Assembly (NCBI GenBank): GCA_009363175.1
Contig: CP045205.1
Span: forward strand, 1,736,001-1,800,000
Source of the DNA: Citrobacter telavivensis
GTDB taxonomy: Bacteria > Pseudomonadota > Gammaproteobacteria > Enterobacterales > Enterobacteriaceae
Length of the DNA: 64,000 bases
Direction: 5' to 3'
Below are positions 43,435 to 51,976 of the stretch, piece by piece. How positions within the stretch are numbered: the first letter of the stretch is position 1; each line of letters begins with the position of its first letter. The notes under the pieces were generated by a model. It was not told where the DNA came from and made no database searches. It worked only from the letters and a program-made list of their open reading frames with translations. A program made the translations under genes and the position numbers.

Positions 43435-44028
43435 ATGAGTAGTAAAGAACAGAAAACGCCTGAGGGGCAAGCCCCGGAAGAAATTATCATGGATCAGCAT
43501 GAAGAAGTTGAGGCGGTTGAACCAGACGCTTCTGCTGAACAGGTGGATCCGCGCGATGAAAAAATTGCGAATCTGGAAGCGCAGCTTACTGAAGCTCAGA
43601 CCCGTGAACGTGATGCGGTGCTGCGCATAAAAGCGGACATGGAAAACCTGCGTCGTCGTACCGAGCTGGACATTGAGAAGGCGCACAAGTTCGCGCTCGA
43701 GAAGTTCGTCAATGAACTGCTGCCGGTGATTGATAGCCTGGATCGCGCGCTGGAAGTGGCGGACAAAGCCAATCCGGATTTGAAGCCGATGGTGGAAGGG
43801 ATCGAACTAACCCTGAAATCCATGCTGGATGTCGTGCGCAAATTTGGCGTTGAAGTGATCGCCGAGACGAACGTCGCGCTGGATCCGAACGTGCATCAGG
43901 CGATTGCGATGGTCGAGTCTGAAGACATCGCGCCGGGCAACGTGCTGGGTATCATGCAGAAAGGCTATACGCTGAACGGTCGTACGATCCGCGCGGCGAT
44001 GGTCACCGTCGCGAAGGCGAAAGGTTAA
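43435..44028 (+). CDS. grpE: Nucleotide exchange factor GrpE
   Basis: Releases ADP from DnaK in the chaperone cycle. It has 197 residues. An acidic N-terminus (about 1-40) is followed by the long dimerising helix (about 45-110, with KADMENLRRRTELDIEKAHK) and a C-terminal beta domain (NVLGIMQKGYTLNGRTIRAA). Heat-shock controlled by the promoter described at 43361-43389. Confidence 0.97.
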   Translation: MSSKEQKTPEGQAPEEIIMDQHEEVEAVEPDASAEQVDPRDEKIANLEAQLTEAQTRERDAVLRIKADMENLRRRTELDIEKAHKFALEKFVNELLPVIDSLDRALEVADKANPDLKPMVEGIELTLKSMLDVVRKFGVEVIAETNVALDPNVHQAIAMVESEDIAPGNVLGIMQKGYTLNGRTIRAAMVTVAKAKG

Positions 44029-44047
44029 TATTTCGGCTATTTGTATT

Positions 44048-44075
44048 GCCGGATGGCGCTGACGCTTATCCGGCC
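44048..44075. repeat. REP element after grpE
   Basis: GCCGGATGGCGCTGACGCTT plus ATCCGGCC: a single palindromic REP unit between the convergent grpE and corB genes. Confidence 0.85.
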
Positions 44076-44109
44076 TGTGGCCCGTTGGAATATCCGCGGG
44101 CCGTTGTCG

Positions 44110-45396
44110 TTACTCTGCGATGCTTTCCCGCAGCGGTTTAACGGGTAACACTTTGACCTGCTTAATCATATTCTCCTGGACGTCGAGAATATCGATATCG
44201 TATTGACCGATGCGCACGCGAGTGCCCGCAATCGGGATCTCTTCCAGCGCCTCCAGAATCACGCCATTTACCGTACGCGCGTCGTCTTCCGGTAGGTGCC
44301 AGTTAAACGCTTTATTAATTTCCCGCACGTTGGCGCTGCCATCGATGATCACCGAACCGTCATTTTGCGGCGTCACTTCTTCAGCAAGCGTAGGTGACAT
44401 CGAGGTGGTAAAGTCGCCGACAATCTCTTCGAGAATATCTTCTACCGTGATCAGCCCCTGAATATCGCCATATTCATTGACGACCAGACCGACTTTCTTT
44501 TTATTGCGCTGAAATTTGATGAGCTGCGTGCTGAGCGGTGTACCCTCCGGGACGAAGTAAATCTCATCGGCGGCGCGCAGCATCGTCTCTTTGGTGAACT
44601 CTTTTTTTTCCGACATCAGCCGCCAGGCTTCGCGGACGCGCAGCATGCTGATGGCGTCGTCCAGCGAATCGCGGTACAGCACAATGCGTCCGTGCGGCGA
44701 GTGTGACAACTGACGCACGATAGACTTCCAGTCGTCATTGATATCAATACCGATGATTTCACTGCGCGGCACCATGATGTCATCCACGCTGACCTTTTCC
44801 AGATCGAGCACCGACAGCAGCATGTCCTGGTTACGCCGGGAGATTTGTGCGCGGGATTCATTCACGATGGTGCGCAGCTCATCCTTACTCAGCGAACCAC
44901 TGATCACGATGTCGGTTTTAATGCCCATCATGCGCATCAGCAGTCGGGTGATGGTGTTGAGCAGCCAGACCAGCGGCATCATCAGAATCTGCAAAGGAGC
45001 CAGCAGGAAGCTGCTGGGATAGGCCACCTTTTCCGGATACAGCGCGGCAATGGTTTTCGGCAGGACCTCGGCAAATACCAGCACGACGAAGGTCAACACG
45101 CCGGTGGCGATGGCAACACCTGCATCGCCATACAGACGCATACCGACAATAGTGCCGAGCGCCGAGGCGAGGATATTGACGAGATTATTGCCAATCAGCA
45201 CCAGGCTTATCAGGCGATCGGGTTTACGCAGTAGCTTTTCAACGCGCTTTGCCGGACGATTCCCCTGTTTAGCCAGGTGGCGTAAGCGGTAGCGATTCAG
45301 GGTCATCATCCCGGTTTCGGAACCGGAAAAATAGGCGGAGATGACCACCATGACGATCAGTGTGACGATCAGCGTGGTGGTGGAGATGTGTTCCAG
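44110..45396 (-). CDS. corB: CNNM/CorC-type HlyC family membrane protein (YfjD/CorB)
   Basis: Four-helix CNNM transporter-like protein with CBS domains, linked to magnesium/cobalt handling. The first ATG (45351) gives 413 residues and starts within the first helix. A CTG at 45396 has a perfect AAAGGAGG six bases upstream and restores EHISTTTL, the conserved E. coli N-terminus, for 428 residues, the E. coli length; I take this CTG as the start. The order is DUF21 membrane domain (about 1-180), paired CBS domains (about 200-330), CorC_HlyC domain (about 345-425). Confidence 0.9.
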   Translation of the reverse strand: MEHISTTTLIVTLIVMVVISAYFSGSETGMMTLNRYRLRHLAKQGNRPAKRVEKLLRKPDRLISLVLIGNNLVNILASALGTIVGMRLYGDAGVAIATGVLTFVVLVFAEVLPKTIAALYPEKVAYPSSFLLAPLQILMMPLVWLLNTITRLLMRMMGIKTDIVISGSLSKDELRTIVNESRAQISRRNQDMLLSVLDLEKVSVDDIMVPRSEIIGIDINDDWKSIVRQLSHSPHGRIVLYRDSLDDAISMLRVREAWRLMSEKKEFTKETMLRAADEIYFVPEGTPLSTQLIKFQRNKKKVGLVVNEYGDIQGLITVEDILEEIVGDFTTSMSPTLAEEVTPQNDGSVIIDGSANVREINKAFNWHLPEDDARTVNGVILEALEEIPIAGTRVRIGQYDIDILDVQENMIKQVKVLPVKPLRESIAE

Positions 45397-45415
45397 GGGG
45401 CGCCTCCTTTAAGGC

Positions 45416-46207
45416 TTAGCTGACAAACTGCTGCAATATCCGGCTACCGAAATAGGCCAACGTCAGGATCCCAGCGCCCGCGACGTTAAACCACACGACA
45501 CGACGACCGCGCCAGCCTTCATGATAATGCCCCCACAACAGAACAATATAGACAAACCATGCGATGATAGAGAGAACCGCTTTGTCGATATTTTCCATGC
45601 TGAACAGATTGTGCATGTAAAACAGGCCGGTACACAGGGTGAGCGTCAACAGGACTACGCCAATCTGCGTAATGTGGAACATCTTGCGCTCAATGCTCAT
45701 CAGCGGCGGCATTTCATTATTGAACGCCAGCTTTTTGTTTTTAAGCTGATAGTCGATCCAGGCCAGTTGCAGCGCGTACAGCGCGGCGATAATGAGCGTT
45801 GCATAGGAAAACAGCGACAGCCCGATGTGGATCATCATCCCCGGCGTGGCTTCGAGATGGGTAATGAATTCGTTTGGCATGAAGGTCGCGAAGGCCAGAT
45901 TGATCAGCGCGAAGGTATACACTACCGGCAGCAACAGCCAGCCACGGTTGCGTGAGGCGACAATCGTCATCACCGTACAGATCATCAGGCTAACCAGCGA
46001 GCCGACGTTCAGCAGGCTCAGGTTTTGTCCGCTGTCGCCACCCGGCAGAATGCGGGCTTCAAGTGCGATGGCGTGACACACCAGCGCGACAACCGCAGAA
46101 AGAATGGCCATACGCCGCCAACCGCTGTTTTTTTGCAGCAGTGCGGGGACGATCAGCGCGAGGCTGACGGAGTAGGCGACAAGGGCGAGCAGAGCAAAAA
46201 CGGGCAT
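45416..46207 (-). CDS. ypjD: Inner membrane protein YpjD (cytochrome c assembly family)
   Basis: Polytopic membrane protein of 263 residues with eight predicted helices, in the CcmC/CcsA-like family (ALINLAFATFMPNEF; GMMIHIGLSLFSYATL at about 121-136). Its biochemical role is not established; corE has been proposed for cation handling with corB. It sits 19 bases upstream of the corB CTG and probably forms an operon with it. Divergent from ffh. Confidence 0.9.
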   Translation of the reverse strand: MPVFALLALVAYSVSLALIVPALLQKNSGWRRMAILSAVVALVCHAIALEARILPGGDSGQNLSLLNVGSLVSLMICTVMTIVASRNRGWLLLPVVYTFALINLAFATFMPNEFITHLEATPGMMIHIGLSLFSYATLIIAALYALQLAWIDYQLKNKKLAFNNEMPPLMSIERKMFHITQIGVVLLTLTLCTGLFYMHNLFSMENIDKAVLSIIAWFVYIVLLWGHYHEGWRGRRVVWFNVAGAGILTLAYFGSRILQQFVS

Positions 46208-46303
46208 AGTGGTGTCGACAGTTGGCCAGTGAGAAAGAGAAGCAGTATAGCGTTACGTGACCGCGGCTCCAACCGTTGCATAACAACAAAGACGGCTTCA
46301 TGT

Positions 46304-46309
46304 TATACT
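46304..46309 (+). promoter_or_regulatory. Extended -10 promoter of ffh
   Basis: TG-T-TATACT ending at 46309 is an extended -10 hexamer, about 64 bases before the ffh ATG. No good -35 is seen at the right distance, as often with extended -10 promoters. Confidence 0.55.
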
Positions 46310-46372
46310 GCGGCAAATTTATATACATGTGTCGCTTAAGCGACCAACCGTTTCCACCCCAGGCGAGAGACA

Positions 46373-47734
46373 ATGTTTGATAATTTAACCGATCGTTTGT
46401 CGCGCACGCTGCGCAACATCAGTGGCCGTGGACGCCTTACTGAAGACAACGTTAAAGAGACGCTGCGCGAAGTGCGCATGGCGCTGCTGGAGGCTGACGT
46501 TGCGCTGCCGGTAGTGCGAGAGTTTATCAATCGCGTAAAAGAGAAAGCGGTTGGACATGAAGTCAACAAGAGCCTGACGCCAGGACAGGAGTTCGTCAAG
46601 ATTGTCCGTAACGAACTCGTGGCGGCGATGGGTGAAGAGAACCAAAGTCTGAATCTGGCTGCGCAGCCGCCGGCCGTGGTGCTGATGGCGGGTCTGCAGG
46701 GTGCCGGTAAAACGACCAGCGTCGGTAAGCTGGGTAAATTCCTGCGCGAAAAGCACAAGAAGAAAGTGCTGGTGGTCTCTGCCGACGTGTATCGCCCGGC
46801 GGCGATCAAACAGCTGGAGACGCTGGCAGAGCAGGTCGGCGTTGATTTCTTCCCGTCGGATGTCGGTCAGAAGCCGGTCGATATCGTTAACGCGGCGTTG
46901 AAAGAAGCCAAACTCAAATTCTACGACGTGCTGCTGGTGGATACCGCCGGTCGTCTGCACGTTGACGAAGCGATGATGGACGAAATCAAACAGGTTCATG
47001 CTTCTATCAATCCGGTAGAAACCCTGTTTGTGGTTGACGCGATGACCGGTCAGGATGCGGCGAATACCGCGAAGGCGTTCAACGAAGCGCTGCCGCTGAC
47101 CGGCGTGGTGCTGACCAAAGTTGACGGTGACGCCCGTGGCGGTGCCGCGCTCTCTATTCGCCACATCACCGGCAAGCCGATCAAATTCCTCGGCGTTGGC
47201 GAGAAAAACGAGGCGCTGGAGCCGTTCCATCCGGACCGTATCGCGTCACGTATTCTCGGCATGGGCGACGTGCTGTCGCTGATCGAAGATATCGAAAGTA
47301 AAGTTGACCGCGCGCAGGCTGAGAAGCTGGCGACTAAACTGAAAAAGGGCGATGGTTTCGACCTGACCGATTTCCTGGAACAGTTGCGGCAGATGAAAAA
47401 CATGGGCGGCATGGCGAGCCTGATGGGCAAGCTGCCGGGCATGGGCCAGATCCCGGACAACGTGAAGTCACAGATGGATGACAAAGTGCTGGTGCGCATG
47501 GAGGCGATCATCAACTCGATGACGCTGAAAGAGCGCGCGAAGCCAGAAATCATCAAAGGGTCCCGTAAACGCCGTATCGCGCAGGGTTGCGGTATGCAGG
47601 TGCAGGACGTTAACCGCCTTCTGAAACAGTTCGATGACATGCAGCGCATGATGAAGAAGATGAAGAAGGGCGGGATGGCTAAGATGATGAGAAGTATGAA
47701 AGGGATGATGCCTCCCGGATTCCCCGGTCGTTAA
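46373..47734 (+). CDS. ffh: Signal recognition particle GTPase Ffh
   Basis: Binds signal sequences of inner-membrane proteins on the ribosome and, with 4.5S RNA and FtsY, targets them to the membrane. The 453 residues equal the E. coli length. The N domain (about 1-90) is followed by the G domain, with GLQGAGKTT near 104-112, DTAGRLHVDEAMM near 190 and TKVDGDARGG near 248. The methionine-rich M domain is from about 330 (NMGGMASLMGKLPGMGQIPD; MQRMMKKMKKGGMAKMMRSM). Confidence 0.98.
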   Translation: MFDNLTDRLSRTLRNISGRGRLTEDNVKETLREVRMALLEADVALPVVREFINRVKEKAVGHEVNKSLTPGQEFVKIVRNELVAAMGEENQSLNLAAQPPAVVLMAGLQGAGKTTSVGKLGKFLREKHKKKVLVVSADVYRPAAIKQLETLAEQVGVDFFPSDVGQKPVDIVNAALKEAKLKFYDVLLVDTAGRLHVDEAMMDEIKQVHASINPVETLFVVDAMTGQDAANTAKAFNEALPLTGVVLTKVDGDARGGAALSIRHITGKPIKFLGVGEKNEALEPFHPDRIASRILGMGDVLSLIEDIESKVDRAQAEKLATKLKKGDGFDLTDFLEQLRQMKNMGGMASLMGKLPGMGQIPDNVKSQMDDKVLVRMEAIINSMTLKERAKPEIIKGSRKRRIAQGCGMQVQDVNRLLKQFDDMQRMMKKMKKGGMAKMMRSMKGMMPPGFPGR

Positions 47735-47761
47735 TCTTTATAGGCCTGGCTTATTTGCCAT

Positions 47762-47837
47762 TTCGGCACCGGGGTGTGCTCGCCATCCTCACGTACTGCG
47801 TGTACGCTCCGGTGGCTGCGCGCACGCCGGCACCGAA
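47762..47837. repeat. Long imperfect palindrome between ffh and rpsP
   Basis: The ends are TTCGGCACCGG (47762-47772) and CCGGCACCGAA (47827-47837). The inner parts continue as an imperfect inverted repeat (GTGTGC / GCGCAC, CGCC / GGTG, and a central ACGTACTGCGTGTACGCT). About 76 bases in all. It resembles dispersed intergenic repeats of enterobacteria, but I cannot name the family with certainty. Confidence 0.6.
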
Positions 47838-47933
47838 CTGGCTGCACCGCCGACGGCCTTCTGCGACAGAGTTTTTAACTGCTGATTGCAATTTCCCCAG
47901 AAATCAGTAAAATTTTCGGGCTTTTAATATGAC

Positions 47934-47970
47934 ACCCGGGCTCCGTTCCTCGATGGGGCCCGGTTGTTTT
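47934..47970 (+). promoter_or_regulatory. Leader hairpin of the rpsP-rimM-trmD-rplS operon
   Basis: ACCCGGGCTCC (47934-47944), loop, GGGGCCCGGT (47955-47964), then TGTTTT: terminator-like structure 20 bases before the rpsP ATG. TAATAT at 47925-47930 may be a -10. As an attenuator-like leader it could adjust operon expression. Confidence 0.6.
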
Positions 47971-47989
47971 ATTCACACAAGAGGATGTT

Positions 47990-48238
47990 ATGGTAACTAT
48001 TCGTTTAGCTCGTCACGGCGCTAAAAAGCGTCCGTTCTACCAGGTTGTTGTTACTGACAGCCGTAACGCACGTAACGGTCGCTTCATTGAGCGCGTTGGC
48101 TTCTTTAACCCAATCGCTAGCGAAAAAGAAGAAGGCACTCGCCTGGATCTGGATCGCATCGCTCACTGGGTTGGCCAGGGCGCGACCATTTCTGATCGCG
48201 TCGCTACGCTGATCAAAGAAGTAAGCAAAGCAGCTTAA
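47990..48238 (+). CDS. rpsP: 30S ribosomal protein S16
   Basis: Small ribosomal subunit protein needed for 30S assembly, 82 residues. It begins MVTIRLARHGAKKRPFYQVV, and NPIASEKEEGTRLDLDRIAH (about 42-61) is typical. It follows AAGAGGA and heads the operon with rimM, trmD and rplS. Confidence 0.99.
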   Translation: MVTIRLARHGAKKRPFYQVVVTDSRNARNGRFIERVGFFNPIASEKEEGTRLDLDRIAHWVGQGATISDRVATLIKEVSKAA

Positions 48239-48256
48239 TCTGTCACGGTGGTCATG

Positions 48257-48805
48257 ATGAGCAAGCAACTCACTGCGCAAGCACCCGTGGACCCAATTGT
48301 CTTAGGGAAAATGGGATCGTCTTACGGTATTCGTGGTTGGCTCAGAGTGTTTTCTTCCACTGAAGACGCCGAAAGCATTTTTGACTATCAGCCCTGGTTT
48401 ATCCAGAAGGCGGGTCAGTGGCAGCAAGTACAGCTGGAAAGCTGGAAGCACCACAATCAGGATCTGATCATCAAGCTGAAAGGCATTGAAGATCGGGATG
48501 CTGCGAATCTACTGACCAATTGCGAAATTGTCGTGGATTCTACGCAACTGCCAAAACTGGAAGAGGGTGACTACTACTGGAAAGACCTGATGGGCTGCCA
48601 GGTAGTGACTACAGAAGGTTACGATCTCGGGAAAGTCGTCGACATGATGGAAACCGGATCGAATGACGTCATCGTCATTAAGGCAAACCTGAAAGATGCG
48701 TTTGGTATCAAGGAACGCCTCGTGCCGTTCCTCGATGGGCAGGTTATCAAGAAAGTCGATCTCACTACGCGGACTATCGAAGTAGATTGGGATCCTGGTT
48801 TTTAA
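48257..48805 (+). CDS. rimM: 16S rRNA processing protein RimM
   Basis: Ribosome maturation factor that binds S19 and helps finish the 30S head. The 182 residues from ATG 48257 (MSKQLTAQAPVDPIVLGKMG) equal E. coli; GTG 48248 and ATG 48254 in frame are less likely. The N-terminal RimM barrel (GSSYGIRGWLRVFSSTEDAE) is followed by a C-terminal PRC barrel (EEGDYYWKDLMGCQVVTTEG). Confidence 0.98.
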   Translation: MSKQLTAQAPVDPIVLGKMGSSYGIRGWLRVFSSTEDAESIFDYQPWFIQKAGQWQQVQLESWKHHNQDLIIKLKGIEDRDAANLLTNCEIVVDSTQLPKLEEGDYYWKDLMGCQVVTTEGYDLGKVVDMMETGSNDVIVIKANLKDAFGIKERLVPFLDGQVIKKVDLTTRTIEVDWDPGF

Positions 48806-48849
48806 ACCACCGGATAAGCGGTAAATGACGGCGTGATGGGGATTGGCTT

Positions 48850-49617
48850 GTGTTTATAGGTATCGTTAGCCTGTTTCCAGAAATGTTTCGTGCAATTACC
48901 GATTACGGGGTAACTGGCCGGGCTGTTAAAAATGGCCTGCTGAACATCCAGAGCTGGAGTCCTCGTGACTTCGCGCATGACCGGCACCGTACCGTGGACT
49001 CACGTCCTTACGGCGGCGGACCGGGGATGTTAATGATGGTACAACCCTTACGGGATGCCATTCATGCAGCAAAAAGCGCGGCGGGTGAAGGCGCTAAGGT
49101 GATTTATCTGTCACCTCAGGGACGCAAGCTTGATCAAGCGGGCGTCAGCGAACTGGCCACGAATCAAAAGCTGATTCTGGTATGTGGTCGCTACGAAGGC
49201 ATAGATGAGCGTGTGATCCAAACCGAAATTGACGAAGAATGGTCAATCGGCGATTACGTTCTCAGTGGTGGAGAGTTACCAGCAATGGTACTGATTGACT
49301 CCGTTTCCCGGTTTATCCCGGGGGTTCTGGGTCATGAAGCATCGGCAACGGAAGATTCCTTTGTGGATGGATTGCTGGACTGCCCGCACTATACCCGACC
49401 TGAAGTGTTAGAAGAGATGGACGTCCCGGCAGTGTTACTGTCAGGAAACCATGCTGAGATACGTCGCTGGCGTTTGAAACAGTCGCTGGGCCGCACCTGG
49501 CTTAGAAGACCTGAACTTCTGGAAAACCTGGCTCTGACTGAAGAGCAAGCAAGGTTGCTGGCGGAGTTCAAAACGGAACACGCGCAACAGCAACATAAAC
49601 ATGATGGGATGGCGTAA
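48850..49617 (+). CDS. trmD: tRNA (guanine-37-N1)-methyltransferase TrmD
   Basis: SPOUT-family methyltransferase that makes m1G37 in tRNAs reading codons starting with C and prevents +1 frameshifts. GTG start at 48850; 255 residues. RPYGGGPGMLMMVQPL (about 56-71), the knot segment VCGRYEGIDERVI and IGDYVLSGGELPAM are diagnostic. 44 bases separate it from rimM. Confidence 0.98.
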   Translation: MFIGIVSLFPEMFRAITDYGVTGRAVKNGLLNIQSWSPRDFAHDRHRTVDSRPYGGGPGMLMMVQPLRDAIHAAKSAAGEGAKVIYLSPQGRKLDQAGVSELATNQKLILVCGRYEGIDERVIQTEIDEEWSIGDYVLSGGELPAMVLIDSVSRFIPGVLGHEASATEDSFVDGLLDCPHYTRPEVLEEMDVPAVLLSGNHAEIRRWRLKQSLGRTWLRRPELLENLALTEEQARLLAEFKTEHAQQQHKHDGMA

Positions 49618-49657
49618 GCCCCCGATTATCAGTTTACCCAGGATAAGAGATTAAATT

Positions 49658-50005
49658 ATGAGCAACATTATTAAGCAAATTGAACAAGAGCAGATGAAGC
49701 AGGACGTACCTTCCTTCCGTCCGGGTGATACCGTGGAAGTGAAAGTATGGGTTGTTGAAGGTTCCAAAAAACGTCTGCAGGCATTCGAGGGCGTGGTTAT
49801 CGCTATTCGTAACCGCGGTCTGCACTCTGCATTCACTGTTCGTAAAATTTCCAACGGCGAAGGCGTTGAGCGTGTCTTCCAGACTCACTCTCCGGTTGTT
49901 GACAGCATTACTGTCAAACGTCGTGGTGCCGTTCGTAAAGCTAAACTGTACTACCTGCGTGAGCGTACTGGTAAGGCTGCTCGTATCAAAGAGCGTCTTA
50001 ACTAA
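49658..50005 (+). CDS. rplS: 50S ribosomal protein L19
   Basis: Large-subunit protein at the 30S-50S interface, 115 residues. It begins MSNIIKQIEQEQMKQDVPSF; FEGVVIAIRNRGLHSAFTVR lies in the middle. Last gene of the rpsP operon, followed by a strong terminator. Confidence 0.99.
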   Translation: MSNIIKQIEQEQMKQDVPSFRPGDTVEVKVWVVEGSKKRLQAFEGVVIAIRNRGLHSAFTVRKISNGEGVERVFQTHSPVVDSITVKRRGAVRKAKLYYLRERTGKAARIKERLN

Positions 50006-50034
50006 GATATCGCTCAGGCGACATCCTGTTAGAG

Positions 50035-50063
50035 GGGCTGGCCAGTTGGCTGGCCCTTTTTTT
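50035..50063 (+). terminator. Terminator of the rpsP-rplS operon
   Basis: GGGCTGGCCA (50035-50044) pairs with TGGCTGGCCC (50047-50056), two pairs being G-U; seven T follow (50057-50063). Confidence 0.88.
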
Positions 50064-50146
50064 ATCTCCGTAATACTCACGACGTTAACCTTCGGTTCAT
50101 AAATCATTTACAATGCTCTTCGTTTGCAGCGAGTGGGGCAGGTGTT

Positions 50147-50557
50147 ATGGGTAAAATTCGTCAGTCAGGTTTTCAGCAGCGTGCGGCATGTCTCGCGCTG
50201 TTGGCGATCCTGCTGATTGTTATTGCCCCGCTGATCTCCGTGGCGCTGCAAAAGGACCCGATGAGTGCGATGCCGGGTATGCATCATGAGATGAATTCGA
50301 TGACAAAGCACGCCGGGCATCACGGTGATTCTCCTCCCGTCCCGATGCCCGTCGATCACGGCGAAGCCTGTGGTTACTGCGTGTTACTGGCTCACGTTCC
50401 CGGGCTTATCCTGGCTCTGGTTATTCTGCTCTGCGGCGTCCTGCTCAGAGTGCCATGCAACCCCATTCGTCCGACGGTTCAACACTGGCACTTCTTCCCC
50501 TGGCTGTATCCGGATACTCGCGCGCCGCCGCGCAGGTCTGCGCTTTCCTGTTTCTGA
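50147..50557 (+). CDS. DUF2946-like His/Met-rich membrane protein
   Basis: A 136-residue protein with an N-terminal hydrophobic segment (about 13-33), a periplasmic His/Met-rich stretch (MSAMPGMHHEMNSMTKHAGH at about 38-57, then HGDSPPVPMPVDHGE), a GYC motif (about 75-77) and a second hydrophobic helix (LVILLCGVLL). This is the layout of DUF2946 proteins, often found beside copper or siderophore functions. Together with the PepSY gene 57 bases downstream it forms a two-gene insertion between rplS and yfiB, which adjoin in E. coli. Metal sensing or binding is inference from composition. Confidence 0.7.
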   Translation: MGKIRQSGFQQRAACLALLAILLIVIAPLISVALQKDPMSAMPGMHHEMNSMTKHAGHHGDSPPVPMPVDHGEACGYCVLLAHVPGLILALVILLCGVLLRVPCNPIRPTVQHWHFFPWLYPDTRAPPRRSALSCF

Positions 50558-50614
50558 AAATAAGATTGTGCGCATAAGCGTCACGACACTCTTTTGCTTT
50601 TTCTGAGGAAAAGT

Positions 50615-51973
50615 ATGACAACCTGCACACCGCGCGCGGCATGGATAACCCTGCTGCGGCGCCTTCATTTCTATATCGGCCTGTTTGTCGGGCCATTTAT
50701 CTTTGCTGCCGCGCTGACCGGTACGCTGTATGTGGCGACGCCGCAGCTGGAAGAGGCTATTTACGCTCAGGCACTTAACGGGACGATGCAGGGAGAGCCG
50801 CAATCGCTGGCGGCACAGGTGGCTATCGCTCAGCAGGTGACCGGTGGGCACCTGCGCTTGCACGCCGTTCGCCCTGGACTGGAACCTGGCGATACAACGC
50901 GAGTCATGTTTGCCGATCCTGCACTGGCGGCCTCTGAACACCGGGCTATTTTTATCGATCCAGTGACCCTGGCCATCAAAGGCGATATGCCGGTGTACGG
51001 CACCAGCGGCATTCTGCCTCTGCGTCAGTGGATTGATTATGCCCACCGTTCGCTACTGTTGGGGGAGGTCGGGCGCATTTACAGTGAACTGGCGGCATCC
51101 TGGATGTGGGTGGCGGCGCTGGGCGGTATCGCACTCTGGTGGTTTACGCGCCCCCGTCGTCGGCTGAACAATCCGGTACAAAACCACCGGCGACTGCACG
51201 TTACGCTGGGCTGGCTGTTGTTAGCCGGAATGCTGTTATTTTCGGCAACCGGACTGACCTGGTCACAGTGGGCAGGCGGCAACGTGGATAAAATGCGCGC
51301 GGCGTTTGGCTGGCTGACACCACAGCTTAACGCTCAACTCCACGGACCTCGCCAGCTTCATGATGAGCATGCAGACCATCATGGCGGCATGGTGATGCCT
51401 GAGACCCGCGTGGATATCCGTCAGTTCGATGCCGTATTACAGACCGCGCAGCAAGCAGGACTGAATGCACTCCGGCTGGAAATCCGCCCGCCGAAGGATG
51501 CGCAGCACGGCTGGACGGTGACAGAGATCGATCGCCGTTGGCCTACTCAGGTTGACGCCATTGCTGTCGATCCGGCAACACGGCAGGTGACTGACCGTAC
51601 GCGGTTTGCCGACTTCCCACTAATGGCGAAGTTGACGCGTTGGGGCGTCGATTTTCATATGGGTATTCTGCTGGGATTGCCGAACCAACTGTTGCTGATC
51701 GGTTTTGGCGCCGGGCTATGCCTGATGATAGTGATTGGCTATCGACTGTGGTGGAGCCGCCGCCCTGCGAGCCCATCAGTCAGTCCGGCACAGACGCTGG
51801 TTCATTGCTGGCTTATGTTGAGCGTGCGGGGACGTGTTAGCGTCGTGCTGTTGGCGATTGCGCTCGGACTGGCAATGCCGGTGCTGGGGGGAAGTCTGCT
51901 GCTGTTCATGCTGATCGACTGGCTGCGCTGGGTTCATGCGTCACGTACGGTGTTCACGCAGTCAGTCGACTGA
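50615..51973 (+). CDS. PepSY-domain membrane protein (PiuB-like, putative iron/copper handling)
   Basis: A 452-residue protein with four to five membrane helices and the PepSY-associated pattern: RLHFYIGLFVGPFIFAAALT (about 16-35), HRRLHVTLGWLLLAGMLLFS (about 191-210), VDFHMGILLGLPNQ. Paired helix histidines such as H191 and H195 suggest haem binding, as in siderophore-reductase relatives. A periplasmic loop is His-rich (HDEHADHHGGMVMPE, about 249-263). ATG 50615 follows GAGGAA; the frame upstream to 50594 lacks support. It converges on yfiB, 3 bases away. Ferric reductase is the likeliest role, unproven. Confidence 0.8.
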   Translation: MTTCTPRAAWITLLRRLHFYIGLFVGPFIFAAALTGTLYVATPQLEEAIYAQALNGTMQGEPQSLAAQVAIAQQVTGGHLRLHAVRPGLEPGDTTRVMFADPALAASEHRAIFIDPVTLAIKGDMPVYGTSGILPLRQWIDYAHRSLLLGEVGRIYSELAASWMWVAALGGIALWWFTRPRRRLNNPVQNHRRLHVTLGWLLLAGMLLFSATGLTWSQWAGGNVDKMRAAFGWLTPQLNAQLHGPRQLHDEHADHHGGMVMPETRVDIRQFDAVLQTAQQAGLNALRLEIRPPKDAQHGWTVTEIDRRWPTQVDAIAVDPATRQVTDRTRFADFPLMAKLTRWGVDFHMGILLGLPNQLLLIGFGAGLCLMIVIGYRLWWSRRPASPSVSPAQTLVHCWLMLSVRGRVSVVLLAIALGLAMPVLGGSLLLFMLIDWLRWVHASRTVFTQSVD

Positions 51974-51976
51974 GGA

